Below, piece after piece: positions 33,869 to 42,853 of a stretch of DNA of 64,000 nucleotides. Positions within the stretch are counted from its first letter, which is position 1; each line of letters opens with the position of its first letter. The translations under genes were made by a program, and so were the position numbers. The notes under the pieces were generated by a model that had not been told where the DNA came from, made no database searches, and was given only the letters and a program-made list of their open reading frames with translations. Source of the stretch: a bacterium. Its GTDB lineage: Bacteria > Verrucomicrobiota > Verrucomicrobiia > Verrucomicrobiales > Akkermansiaceae. The stretch is taken from assembly GCA_018222765.1 (NCBI GenBank), contig JAAEZT010000016.1, positions 21,229 to 85,228 of the forward strand, written 5' to 3'.

Positions 33869-35209
33869 GTGAAAAACAAACCACATTGGCAGATCCTCCT
33901 TTCTCTTGTTCTCGCGACTGCAACGGCGATCGTCTTTCGTCAGCTGGCAGTCACCCAGGAAGCAACGGCAGGGTTCATCGGTAATGTAATGCTGACCTGT
34001 GAGTTTGTTGGTAAGCTCTTCATGAATCTTCTGAAGATGATCATCGTTCCCTTGGTGGTTTCGTCAGTGGTCGCGGGGATTGCCAGTCTGCATGGGATGA
34101 AGGGTTTTGGTCGCTTGCTTGGAAAAACTGCGGGCTTTTATGCTATGACCAGCTTGATGGCGATTACTCTTGGGCTGGTCCTCGTAAATACTATTCAGCC
34201 AGGCTTGAGTAATGGCGAGCCAAGTGCCGTTGTTAAGGAAGCGTTTGATAATCACGAGGCGAGTGAGTCGGCAAAGTCGAAAGTGGAGAGCGCAAAAGCA
34301 GAGAGTGGGGAGCAGGAGGGGTTCTTTGCGCAGTTGACGGGATTCTTTTTAAGAATGGTTCCGGTGAATATTTTTGGAGCTGCTTCTGAAAATGGGCAGA
34401 TGCTGGGTCTGATCTTTTTTAGTATTTGTTTCGCGGTGGCGATGACCCGATTGCCCAAAGAAAACGTTTCTACCTTAAAAGATGCTTTTGTCGGATTGAA
34501 TGAGGTCATGATCGTGATGACCCGAGGAATCATGGCTTTGGCTCCCATTGGGGTTTACGCTTTGATCGTACCGGTAGTATACCAAACCGGAGGGGAATTA
34601 TATGGGGCTCTTGGAAAATATTTCATCACGGTGCTTTTAGCTTTGGGCATTCATCTCTTTGTCATCATGCCATTGACGATTTCTATTTTCGCCAAGGTTA
34701 GTCCCTGGGCACACTTTAAGGCTATGCGAACAGCCTTGCTGACGGCTTTTTCAACAGCGTCTTCTTCATCAACTCTTCCGGTGACGATGCGTTGTATTCA
34801 GGAAAATGCCGGAGTGTCTAAGAAGACCGCGAGCTTCACCCTGCCACTTGGAGCGACCGTGAATATGGATGGAACCGCGCTTTATGAATGTGTCGCGGTG
34901 ATGTTTGTGGCGCAGGTCATGGGAATTGAGATGACGTTTGCAGCGCAATTTATGGTTGTTCTGGCCGCCCTGCTGACCAGTGTAGGTGTTGCTGGAATTC
35001 CTTCAGCTTCTTTGGTGGCGATCTTTATCATTCTTACTAATTCAGGAATCCCGGGAGCTGAAAAGGCAGTGGTTGTCCTGCTGGCGGTAGATCGCTTGTT
35101 GGATATGACCCGCACAGCGGTTAATGTCTTTGGTGACAGTTGCTGTGCATTGGTAATCGCCAAGAGTGAAGGGGAGAACGTCTTGGCAGATATTCCTCGA
35201 AAGGCATAA
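33869..35209 (+). CDS. Dicarboxylate/amino acid:cation symporter (DAACS family)
   Basis: This 446-residue glutamate-transporter-fold protein uses sodium or proton gradients to import acidic amino acids or C4-dicarboxylates. It shows the serine-rich hairpin TASSSSTLPVTM, the signature LGATVNMDGTAL with the conserved NMDGT, and DRLLDMTRTAVNVFGD near the C-terminus. These are the residues that bind substrate and sodium in GltPh. A charged cytoplasmic-type loop rich in Ser/Lys/Glu (about 128-152) is longer than usual. The start is a GTG at 33869. A bidirectional terminator separates it from nuoN. Confidence 0.93.
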   Translation: MKNKPHWQILLSLVLATATAIVFRQLAVTQEATAGFIGNVMLTCEFVGKLFMNLLKMIIVPLVVSSVVAGIASLHGMKGFGRLLGKTAGFYAMTSLMAITLGLVLVNTIQPGLSNGEPSAVVKEAFDNHEASESAKSKVESAKAESGEQEGFFAQLTGFFLRMVPVNIFGAASENGQMLGLIFFSICFAVAMTRLPKENVSTLKDAFVGLNEVMIVMTRGIMALAPIGVYALIVPVVYQTGGELYGALGKYFITVLLALGIHLFVIMPLTISIFAKVSPWAHFKAMRTALLTAFSTASSSSTLPVTMRCIQENAGVSKKTASFTLPLGATVNMDGTALYECVAVMFVAQVMGIEMTFAAQFMVVLAALLTSVGVAGIPSASLVAIFIILTNSGIPGAEKAVVVLLAVDRLLDMTRTAVNVFGDSCCALVIAKSEGENVLADIPRKA

Positions 35210-35210
35210 A

Positions 35211-35238
35211 AAGGACTGGTGATGGCCGGCCTTCTTTT
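35211..35238. terminator. Bidirectional terminator between the symporter gene and nuoN
   Basis: AAGG-A-CTGG (35211-35219) pairs with CCGG-CCTT (35226-35233) with one bulged A. A T-run follows on the plus strand (35235-35238), and an A-run precedes it, so the minus-strand copy is followed by T5. It can end both convergent transcripts. Confidence 0.55.
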
Positions 35239-35261
35239 AAAGGAGGTGAATCACCGAAACT

Positions 35262-36710
35262 CTAGGCTGCTTGCAGCAGCCAGAGGATGGGTTGTGGAAA
35301 GAAGCCGAAAATGATCAGCAGGGATGTCAGCGTGATCAGGGCGTAGAAGGAAAGCGGGCAAACCTTGATTGGTGACTCGTCGAGTGACTTGCGCCAATAC
35401 ATCGCCCGGATAATTTGGAAATAATAGTAAAATCCTGCGGCGACTCCAATGAAGCCGATTGAAATGGGAACCCAAAGATTGGCTTGAACGGCGGCTTCGA
35501 AGGAGAAAAATTTCCCGTAGAATCCAGCAGTCAAGGGAACCCCGGCCATTGCAGCCATTACGATGGTCGTCATGAGGGCGAGGAATGGATTGCGGGTGCC
35601 CAGTCCTTCGAAGGCGGAGATTTCTTCGGACCCAGTATTACGGTGAATCGTGCTGAGGATGAAAAACGCCGCGAAGGTCATGATGAGGTAGATCGCGAGG
35701 TAGAATCCCACGATTTGGGCGCTGGTGAGATCGCTTCCTTTATCCCAGGCCGCTACCGCAAGCAGGATGAATCCGGCATTCGCGATGGACGAGTAGGCGA
35801 GAAGTCGCTTGAAGTTTGTTTGAGGAATCGCGGCGAGGTTTCCGACGAGGATGGTTGCTCCGGCAAGAATGGAAAGAATGGCGACTGTTTTGTCGTGTGT
35901 GACCGGGTTGTTGAGAAAGGGCTCAAGCACGCGAAGAGAGATGGCAAATCCTGATGCCTTTGAAGCGATGGAAAGGAAGGACGTTGTTGGAGTTGGGGAA
36001 CCTTGATAGACGTCGGGAATCCAAAGATGAAGAGGAACGGCGCCGACTTTAAAGGCGAGCGAGATAAGAATTAGGGCGAGGCCGAAGAGGAGATAGGTGG
36101 AATTGGCTTCAGTGATGCTGGCTCCAATTGCGCTGAGCTCGGTGGAGCCACTGGCGCCGTAGAGCCAGGAGATTCCGTAAACTAGGAATCCGGTGGAGAG
36201 CGCGCCGAGGATGAGGAATTTCACTCCGGCTTCCAGCGATCCCACATTGCGGCGCATATAGGCGACGAGGATGTAAAACGTAATAGTGGAAAGTTCCAGT
36301 GAGACAAACAGGGAGACGAGGTCTTTGGCTGAAGCCATCCACATCATGCCTGCCGTGGCGAAAAGAATCAGGCAATAGTATTCTCCGGTGCCATCTTCTG
36401 AATCGGGATTGGCAGTAAATTTGGAGAGGGTCTTGCGATAGTCGAGGCCAAGAAAAATGGTTAAAATTCCGGCTAGGAGGGTAAATCCTTTGAAGAATTT
36501 AGCAGATGCGTCCCAGGCGTAGAAACGGGCCATTTCCGTGTTGGCGGGATCGGGATCCTTGACGAGAAAGAGTAAGACCAAGGCAAAGACAAGAGCTCCA
36601 ATGGAACCAATGGCAATGAGCGTCTTGTGACGGGACGGAATGAAAGCCTCCAACAGGAGGAGGACTATCCCTGAGATGAGGACGAAAGCTTCTAACCAAT
36701 ATGCAGGCAT
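35262..36710 (-). CDS. nuoN: NADH-quinone oxidoreductase subunit N
   Basis: This 482-residue antiporter-like membrane subunit of respiratory complex I is close to E. coli NuoN in length. It has about 14 hydrophobic helices, the conserved proton-path lysine region FKVGAVPLHLWIPDVYQGSPTP, and LLAYSSIANAGFIL, typical of the Mrp/NuoLMN fold. It is the last gene of nuoGHIJKLMN and lies 24 bases after nuoM. Confidence 0.95.
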   Translation of the reverse strand: MPAYWLEAFVLISGIVLLLLEAFIPSRHKTLIAIGSIGALVFALVLLFLVKDPDPANTEMARFYAWDASAKFFKGFTLLAGILTIFLGLDYRKTLSKFTANPDSEDGTGEYYCLILFATAGMMWMASAKDLVSLFVSLELSTITFYILVAYMRRNVGSLEAGVKFLILGALSTGFLVYGISWLYGASGSTELSAIGASITEANSTYLLFGLALILISLAFKVGAVPLHLWIPDVYQGSPTPTTSFLSIASKASGFAISLRVLEPFLNNPVTHDKTVAILSILAGATILVGNLAAIPQTNFKRLLAYSSIANAGFILLAVAAWDKGSDLTSAQIVGFYLAIYLIMTFAAFFILSTIHRNTGSEEISAFEGLGTRNPFLALMTTIVMAAMAGVPLTAGFYGKFFSFEAAVQANLWVPISIGFIGVAAGFYYYFQIIRAMYWRKSLDESPIKVCPLSFYALITLTSLLIIFGFFPQPILWLLQAA

Positions 36711-36734
36711 GAGTATCTGGAGTCGGAAGTGAAA

Positions 36735-38222
36735 TTATTGCTCGGCTTGCTCGGTGTTCTGGTCGCATCCGGAACAGCAAGGCGGTTTCTTGAGAAGAGA
36801 TAGAAGGCTGTTGGGGTAGAGTCCCACGACGAGAAGTGCGGTGGCCAGAATGATGGCTGGAATTTGGTCGGAGAGCTTGAGGTCTTTGGCTGACTCGGTG
36901 ACTGAACTTGCAGGGCCCTGGAAGGTTTGGCGGTAAGCTCGGAGCATGTAAACGGCGCTGATGACGACACCCCAGAGAGCGAGGATGGTCGCAACTTGCA
37001 CGCAGCCGAAGCCTTCGCCTTTGTAGTTTTCGAATCCGGAAAGGAAGACGAGGACTTCACCCGAGAAGTTTGCCAGACCGGGAAGACCAATCGAGGCCAT
37101 GCCGGCAAGTCCGAAGAGGAAGGCGAGGCGTGGTGTTGATTTGGCAAGGCCACCGAGTTCGGCGAGTTCAACGGTGCCGGCCTTCTGTCGAACGACGTCG
37201 GTGAGAAGGAAAAGTAGGGCGATGCTGATTCCGTGGGCGAACATCAGAACGACGGCGCCGGGAATAGCGATTGGGTTTGCTTCAGCTCCGCCAGCTTGGA
37301 TGAGTGCGGCAAAAGCCAGGAAGATGTAGCCCATGTGCATTACCGAGGAGTTACCGAGCATCATGTCGAGACGCTTCTGGTTGATGGTGACGAATCCAAC
37401 CCAGAGGATATTGCAGAGAAGCAGCACGATGAGCCAACCGAGCCAGTCCTGCATTCCCGAGGGAACCATCGGGTAGAGGCGGATAAGACCAAAGAGACCG
37501 AATTTCTTCAAGACTCCGGCGTGAAGCATGGCAACCGGAGCAGGTGCGGCGGCGTAGGCTGGTGCAGCCCAGGAATGGAATGGAAAGAGTGAAATGAGAA
37601 CACCAAAGCCGACGATGAGGAGGGCGGCGATTCCGCTCTGGGCATTGGGATCAATATTTGAGGCCAAGAGATCTCTGAAGAGCCAAGTATCCGATCCGCT
37701 GGCAGAAACGAGCCAGATTAATCCGGCGAGGAGAATGATAGAACCAAGTGCTAGGTAGATGGTGATCTTCCAAGCTGCTTCCTTGCGTTCACCGGTTCCG
37801 AGCATTCCGATCATGAGGAAGGTTGGGATGAGAGCCAGCTCGTGGAAGGCGTAGAAGAAAAAGAGGTCGGTGGAAAGGAAGGCTCCGAGTCCACCGGCTC
37901 CGATGAGGAGGATGGAGCTGTAATAGAGCTTTGCACGTCCCTCCGGGGCTTTGCCAGCGAAGACCGCGGTGAAGAGAACCAAGACGCTGAGCAGAACCAT
38001 TATCAGGCTCATGCCATCGTAGAATCCCATTGCGAGATGAATGCTGGGCTTGGAAAGGACCTGAAGAGTCACTGACCAGACGTCCGCTTTCCAGCAGAAG
38101 ACGCTACCAAGTCCGAGAATCAGCGTGAGCCCGGAAGCGATGAGCGCAGTGAGACGGGCCTTGCATCCGCAGAGGATGGCAATGGCGGCGAGGATCGGAA
38201 TGAGGACGAAGATTATGCTCAT
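36735..38222 (-). CDS. nuoM: NADH-quinone oxidoreductase subunit M
   Basis: This 495-residue proton-pumping subunit of complex I has FHELALIPTFLMIGMLG (the conserved glutamate), LFPFHSWAAPAYAAAPAPVAMLHAG (the lysine/histidine channel region) and MMLGNSSVMHMGYI. The extreme C-terminus is unusual: after the last helix (LLSLLKK) come PPCCSGCDQNTEQAEQ, a short Cys-rich tail not typical of NuoM. Its start overlaps the nuoL stop by four bases, suggesting translational coupling. Confidence 0.94.
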   Translation of the reverse strand: MSIIFVLIPILAAIAILCGCKARLTALIASGLTLILGLGSVFCWKADVWSVTLQVLSKPSIHLAMGFYDGMSLIMVLLSVLVLFTAVFAGKAPEGRAKLYYSSILLIGAGGLGAFLSTDLFFFYAFHELALIPTFLMIGMLGTGERKEAAWKITIYLALGSIILLAGLIWLVSASGSDTWLFRDLLASNIDPNAQSGIAALLIVGFGVLISLFPFHSWAAPAYAAAPAPVAMLHAGVLKKFGLFGLIRLYPMVPSGMQDWLGWLIVLLLCNILWVGFVTINQKRLDMMLGNSSVMHMGYIFLAFAALIQAGGAEANPIAIPGAVVLMFAHGISIALLFLLTDVVRQKAGTVELAELGGLAKSTPRLAFLFGLAGMASIGLPGLANFSGEVLVFLSGFENYKGEGFGCVQVATILALWGVVISAVYMLRAYRQTFQGPASSVTESAKDLKLSDQIPAIILATALLVVGLYPNSLLSLLKKPPCCSGCDQNTEQAEQ

Positions 38223-40054
38223 GAAACGAAGACCGTGAGATAGATGACAAGAATGACGCCCAGACCGAAGAGGGCGGCATAGCCCTGGAGGTTACCTGAT
38301 TGGAGACGTCCGAAAATACGGCCGATTCCACCCGCTGCGCGAGAGAAGCCGCCGACGATGAGGCCGTTGATGACTAGCTCGTCGATGAAGTGAATAATGG
38401 CGGCAACAGTGTCCTGTGCGTAGCCGACGAGCTTGGCGTAGAGTTCGTCGATGTAGAACTTGTTGCGGAAGATCTTAAAGAGGCCATTGTTGGCGAGAGG
38501 GTCGCTCCCGGCGTTGAAGTAGAGTTTCCAGGAGAGGAGGCCGCCGATCACAAGTGCCGAAATAGAGGCGATAAACGGAGCTCCTACGTGGAATCCTTCG
38601 TGATTGTAGAGAGGAGATAGATTATCTGCCAGGAATTGGTAACCGGAGAGCAAGGCAAGAACGGCCAGGATGACAAGAGGGACAAACATCAGCGGTCCGA
38701 CTTCCTTGGCATGGTTGGCCTTATCGCTTCTGTTCTTTCCAAGGAACGCAATGAAGAAGAGGCGGAGCATGTAGAAGGTCGTGAGGCAGGCAACAAGTGC
38801 AGCGACTGCGAAGAGTCCCCATTGTTTGCTGTGAGCGGCTGACTCCAGGATTTGCTCTTTTGAAAAGAAACCAGCAGTGAATGGGAATCCGCAAAGGGCG
38901 AGGGTTCCTATGCCAAATGTCAGGAATGTGATAGGCATTTTTTTCTGAAGTCCGCCCATCTTCCAGATGTTCTGTTCGTGATGGCAGGCATAGATGACGG
39001 CACCGGACCCGAGGAACAGGAGCGCCTTGAACCAAGCATGCGTGAAGAGGTGGAACATTCCGGCTTCGGGATCAAGCAGTCCAACAGCCATGACCATGTA
39101 TCCGAGTTGGGAGAGAGTGGAGTAGGCGAGGATTTTTTTAATATCGTCCTGTTGGGTCGCCATGAGGGCGGCGAGGAGGGAGGTGATGCCTCCGATCCAA
39201 GCAATGGTGTTCATTCCCCAGAGATGGCCGATCGTGTCTACTCCAATCGAGGTGTAGAGACGGGCCATCATGAATACACCGGCTGCGACCATGGTAGCGG
39301 CGTGAATGAGAGCTGAAACGGGAGTCGGGCCTTCCATGGCGTCAGGAAGCCAGACGTGAAGCGGAGCCTGCGCAGATTTACCCATCGCTCCCATGAAAAT
39401 GAGAAGAATGGAAACTGAGAGGATTGTTATTGAAGGAACGAGAACTTTTGGGTGGGCGCCATCGAAGAACTCGCTGAGACCGTCAAAGGTGAAGGTTCCG
39501 GTAATGCCCCAGAGCATCAGGATGCCGATCATGAATCCGAAGTCACCGATGCGGTTGGTGAGGAAGGCTTTCTTTGCCGCGTCGGCGGCGGAGTCCTTTT
39601 CATACCAATGGCCGATGAGGAGGTAGGAACTGAGTCCGACTAATTCCCAGAACATGAACATCATGAGGAAATTCGAGGCCAGCACGATGCCGGTCATGGA
39701 GAACATGAAGAGCGAAAGCCCGCAGAAGTAGCGTTCTTTCGCGCTGTCGTCCCTCATATAGGCGAGGGAGAAGAGGTGGACGAGGAAGCCAACTCCGGTC
39801 ACTACGATCATCATGCCTTTGGCGAATGAATCGAGTTGGAGCCCGATCTCAATTTTCAGGTCGCCGATTGTTGCCCATTCGAATGCGCGATTTTCGGTTT
39901 CCGGCCCAAGAATAATCAGAGCCAGCACAAGAGTGATAAACGCCGAGCCAGTGGCGAGATAGGCTGAAAGGTTCTTCGATGACTTCAGTCCCAAATGAAT
40001 GGTTGCTGCCGACAGAAGCGGGAGACCGAGGATGATCCAAGCGAGGGTTTCCAT
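38219..40054 (-). CDS. nuoL: NADH-quinone oxidoreductase subunit L
   Basis: This 611-residue antiporter-like subunit forms the distal proton pump of complex I and carries the long C-terminal lateral helix. It shows FMFWELVGLSSYLLIGHWYEK, MGKSAQAPLHVWLPDAMEGPTPVSALIHAATMV and AYSTLSQLGYMVMAVG, all hallmarks of NuoL. The length is that of the E. coli subunit (613). It lies 20 bases after nuoK and overlaps nuoM by four bases. Confidence 0.96.
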   Translation of the reverse strand: METLAWIILGLPLLSAATIHLGLKSSKNLSAYLATGSAFITLVLALIILGPETENRAFEWATIGDLKIEIGLQLDSFAKGMMIVVTGVGFLVHLFSLAYMRDDSAKERYFCGLSLFMFSMTGIVLASNFLMMFMFWELVGLSSYLLIGHWYEKDSAADAAKKAFLTNRIGDFGFMIGILMLWGITGTFTFDGLSEFFDGAHPKVLVPSITILSVSILLIFMGAMGKSAQAPLHVWLPDAMEGPTPVSALIHAATMVAAGVFMMARLYTSIGVDTIGHLWGMNTIAWIGGITSLLAALMATQQDDIKKILAYSTLSQLGYMVMAVGLLDPEAGMFHLFTHAWFKALLFLGSGAVIYACHHEQNIWKMGGLQKKMPITFLTFGIGTLALCGFPFTAGFFSKEQILESAAHSKQWGLFAVAALVACLTTFYMLRLFFIAFLGKNRSDKANHAKEVGPLMFVPLVILAVLALLSGYQFLADNLSPLYNHEGFHVGAPFIASISALVIGGLLSWKLYFNAGSDPLANNGLFKIFRNKFYIDELYAKLVGYAQDTVAAIIHFIDELVINGLIVGGFSRAAGGIGRIFGRLQSGNLQGYAALFGLGVILVIYLTVFVS

Positions 40055-40074
40055 AAATTAATAAGGGGAAGGAG

Positions 40075-40395
40075 TTAGCCGCGCATTGAGTTGAGATCTT
40101 CGACATTAATAGTCTGTCGAGCACGGTAGAGAGCCACGATGATCGCCAATCCAACGGCGACCTCGGCTGCAGCCACGGTGATGATGAAGAAGACGAAGAC
40201 CTGACCGTTATAGTCGGGCAGTCCGTTGTCGGTGACGTGGTAGCGCGAGAAAGCAACCAGAGTGAGGCTGGCCGCAGCGAGCATCAATTCCAGCGACATG
40301 AAGATGACGATGATGTTACGGCGAATGATCACGCCGGCCAATCCGATTGCGAAAAGCAAACCGGAGACAAAAAGAAATTCGTTGAGCGAAGCCAT
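40075..40395 (-). CDS. nuoK: NADH-quinone oxidoreductase subunit K
   Basis: From the ATG at 40395 this 106-residue protein begins [18 protein letters not shown] and has three transmembrane helices, including the conserved glutamate-bearing [13 protein letters not shown] and [17 protein letters not shown]. It is homologous to MrpC and ND4L. The open frame extends 28 codons further upstream but would overlap nuoJ further and has no family similarity. Confidence 0.94.
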   Translation of the reverse strand: MASLNEFLFVSGLLFAIGLAGVIIRRNIIVIFMSLELMLAAASLTLVAFSRYHVTDNGLPDYNGQVFVFFIITVAAAEVAVGLAIIVALYRARQTINVEDLNSMRG

Positions 40396-40414
40396 GGGTC
40401 CGGGGAGTAAGAGA

Positions 40415-41005
40415 TCAGGAATCAGTTGGGCGGGTTTTCGCGGTGCGTTTGGAGAGAACGACAACACCGATGGTAGCAACGAGGAGTAGGGCTCCGATGA
40501 CTTGCAGCGGGAAGTTGTAGTGCGTGAAGATTTGTTGGCCGATCAAGTTGGTGTCGGGAAGCTTGGGCGTCTTTTCGTGAGCAAGGCTCTTGTGAATGGC
40601 GCCGTCTTCAGGAAATGACTCGGCGGCGGTGGCAAGAGTTTCTTCCGTGATGGGTTGAAATTCCTTGGTGTCCTGTGACTGAATCACACCGAGGATTTGT
40701 AAGGCCAGGCAGAGTGGAATGATGATTCCGAGAACGACAGTCGAGGAGCGGAATCTCACCTTCTCCTCGTTGTTGAGATCGAGGAGCATGATGATGAAGA
40801 CAAAGAGAACCATAATGGCCCCTGCGTAGACGAGGATTTGAACGATGCCGACAAAGTAGGCATTCAGTCCGATGAACAATCCGGCCAATCCGACAAAGGA
40901 AAGCACCATCGAGAGGGCGCTTGAGACGGGGTTGCGAAAAGCAACGAGAAGAATTCCGCCGGCAACGGCAAGGAAACTAAAAAGGTAGAAGAGAAGTGAG
41001 TGCAT
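40415..41005 (-). CDS. nuoJ: NADH-quinone oxidoreductase subunit J
   Basis: This 196-residue membrane subunit (ND6 homologue) has five hydrophobic helices, including the conserved [26 protein letters not shown] with its pi-bulge. A polar periplasmic-type segment (about 105-155) precedes the last helix. It lies four bases after nuoI and 19 before the nuoK start. Confidence 0.93.
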   Translation of the reverse strand: MHSLLFYLFSFLAVAGGILLVAFRNPVSSALSMVLSFVGLAGLFIGLNAYFVGIVQILVYAGAIMVLFVFIIMLLDLNNEEKVRFRSSTVVLGIIIPLCLALQILGVIQSQDTKEFQPITEETLATAAESFPEDGAIHKSLAHEKTPKLPDTNLIGQQIFTHYNFPLQVIGALLLVATIGVVVLSKRTAKTRPTDS

Positions 41006-41009
41006 GGTC

Positions 41010-41576
41010 TTATTTCAGCTCATTCCATTTGTTCACGAGTCCGACGCGCTTGCCGCCGATTTCGTAGAGGCGATCTTTGTCGTGCACCATTTCCTTGCGA
41101 CTGGTGCCGGTGACGATGTAGTCGGGCCGGAGATAAATGGCCTGCTCGGGGCAGACTTCCTCGCACATGCCGCAGTAGATGCAGCGGATCATGTCGATAT
41201 CAAATTCTTGCGGGCGTTTCTCGACCTTGGCCCATTCATCATTGCTGGGGATTTCACCCGGCGTGATTTTGATGGCCTTGGGCGGGCAAATAAATTCGCA
41301 AAGCTGGCAGGAAACGCACCGCTCGCGATCAAGTTCGTCGGTGACGAGGGCGGGCGTGCCACGGTAGTATTCCGGAAGCTCGTCATCCCACTTTTGCTCG
41401 GGATACTGCATCGTGATGCCGAGGCCGGAGGAGTTGAGTTCGTCGGCACCACGCGATTTCCCCATGACGGATTTGAAGGCGTGGCGCAGGGTGACAATCA
41501 TTCCCTTGAAGATGGAGCCGAAGTAAACCTTCTCTCCAACGGAGAGTTTGGGACGTGTGACTTTGATGGTGGCCAT
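41010..41576 (-). CDS. nuoI: NADH-quinone oxidoreductase subunit I
   Basis: This 188-residue peripheral-arm subunit carries clusters N6a and N6b. Two ferredoxin motifs are intact, CVSCQLCEFICP and CIYCGMCEEVCP, giving eight cysteines for two [4Fe-4S] clusters. An N-terminal amphipathic stretch (GSIFKGMIVTLRHAFKSV) anchors it near the membrane. It conducts electrons from NuoG towards quinone. It lies 24 bases after nuoH. Confidence 0.96.
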   Translation of the reverse strand: MATIKVTRPKLSVGEKVYFGSIFKGMIVTLRHAFKSVMGKSRGADELNSSGLGITMQYPEQKWDDELPEYYRGTPALVTDELDRERCVSCQLCEFICPPKAIKITPGEIPSNDEWAKVEKRPQEFDIDMIRCIYCGMCEEVCPEQAIYLRPDYIVTGTSRKEMVHDKDRLYEIGGKRVGLVNKWNELK

Positions 41577-41600
41577 GAGAATCGGGAAAGAATGAAGAAA

Positions 41601-42833
41601 TTAAATAGTGCCCTCCTTGGGCGCGTGGATGGCTGACTTGGCAATTGCGAAGAGAAGCCCTGTGATCACGAGAAGGATCGCAAGGCAAACTCCGAAAGCA
41701 AGGTAGCCGATGTGAGGAACAGCGAGGATGAGGGCGGCGATGAAGACGTTGATGAGAGCGGCTTCGAAGAAGACGATCCATCCAAGGTTCATTAACTGGT
41801 CGTAGCGAAAGCGAGGAACTGTCCAACGAACGAGAATGAAGAAGAGGATGAAGACGGTAACTTTCGTCAGGAAGCAACCGATGTGCAGCAGGCTGACCCA
41901 CCAGGCTCCGGTTGGGAGCAGGCCGTCGATGCCGAAGCCGATCGACCAACCACCGAAGAAAAGAGTCACAATGAGCGCCGACCCAATGATCATGGCGGCG
42001 TATTCTCCAAGGAAGAAAAGGGCGAACTTCATCGAGGAGTATTCAGTGTGGTAACCGCCGACAAGCTCGGTTTCACATTCGGGAAGATCGAAAGGAGTTC
42101 GGTTGGTTTCCGCGAAGATCGAGGTGGTGAAGATAAAAAAGGAAACGACCAGAGGGATCAGCATCCACCAGCGTTCGGCGGTGAGGCCTTCGCCCCAGAA
42201 GGGAAGGAGCAGCCAACCATTGTTCGCTTGATATTCAACGATATGGCCGAGGTTTAAGGTTCCGAACATCATGAGAACGGGGATGACTGAAAGTCCGAGT
42301 GCGATCTCGTAGGAGATCATTTGTGCACACGAGCGAACGCCACCGAAGAAAGGATATTTCGAGTTGGAAGACCAACCGGCGAGAGTGATGCCGTAGACCG
42401 AGAGAGAAGCGATAGCGAAGATGAAGAGTGGTCCGACGTTGAGATCAGCCACGGCCATGGGAATGACAAGATTGCCGAACTCAATTGGGCTGCCGAATGG
42501 AACGACGGCCATTGTAACGAGAGCCGGAACCATTGTCATGCAGGGCGCCAGCCAGAAGAAGGCTTTCCGCACGTAAGAAGGAGTGAAGTCTTCCTTGAGA
42601 ATGAACTTCAATCCATCGGCCATGGGTTGGGTGAGTCCGCCGATGGGAAGAGCGAGATCCTTTTTGAATCCCAGAATACTCAGGGGGATCATGGTCCGAT
42701 TCGGGCCCACCCGGTCCTGAATGATTGCGGAGAAGCGACGTTCGAAAATGACGCAGACACTGACAAGAGTCAGGGTCACGCCAAGAAACACTCCGATCTT
42801 GATCGCGGCGGCTATAAGTAATGTGGTTTCCAT
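41601..42833 (-). CDS. nuoH: NADH-quinone oxidoreductase subunit H
   Basis: This 410-residue membrane subunit (ND1 homologue) forms the quinone cavity. It shows ERRFSAIIQDRVGPNR, QPMADGLKFILKEDF, SYEIALGLSVIPVLM and the signature ETNRTPFDLPECETELVGGYHTEY. It is longer than the ~325-residue E. coli protein, mainly because of inserts around NNGWLLLPFWGEGLTAERWW and a longer C-terminus. It lies 20 bases after nuoG. Confidence 0.95.
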   Translation of the reverse strand: METTLLIAAAIKIGVFLGVTLTLVSVCVIFERRFSAIIQDRVGPNRTMIPLSILGFKKDLALPIGGLTQPMADGLKFILKEDFTPSYVRKAFFWLAPCMTMVPALVTMAVVPFGSPIEFGNLVIPMAVADLNVGPLFIFAIASLSVYGITLAGWSSNSKYPFFGGVRSCAQMISYEIALGLSVIPVLMMFGTLNLGHIVEYQANNGWLLLPFWGEGLTAERWWMLIPLVVSFFIFTTSIFAETNRTPFDLPECETELVGGYHTEYSSMKFALFFLGEYAAMIIGSALIVTLFFGGWSIGFGIDGLLPTGAWWVSLLHIGCFLTKVTVFILFFILVRWTVPRFRYDQLMNLGWIVFFEAALINVFIAALILAVPHIGYLAFGVCLAILLVITGLLFAIAKSAIHAPKEGTI

Positions 42834-42853
42834 TGGGAAAGTAAAACTGTGGC

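Noticed and set aside
35239..35275. Perfect ribosome-binding-like sequence AAAGGAGGTGA with a short GTG frame
   Set aside because: No start codon lies at a usable distance; the 22-codon frame is antisense to the nuoN end and has no supporting feature.
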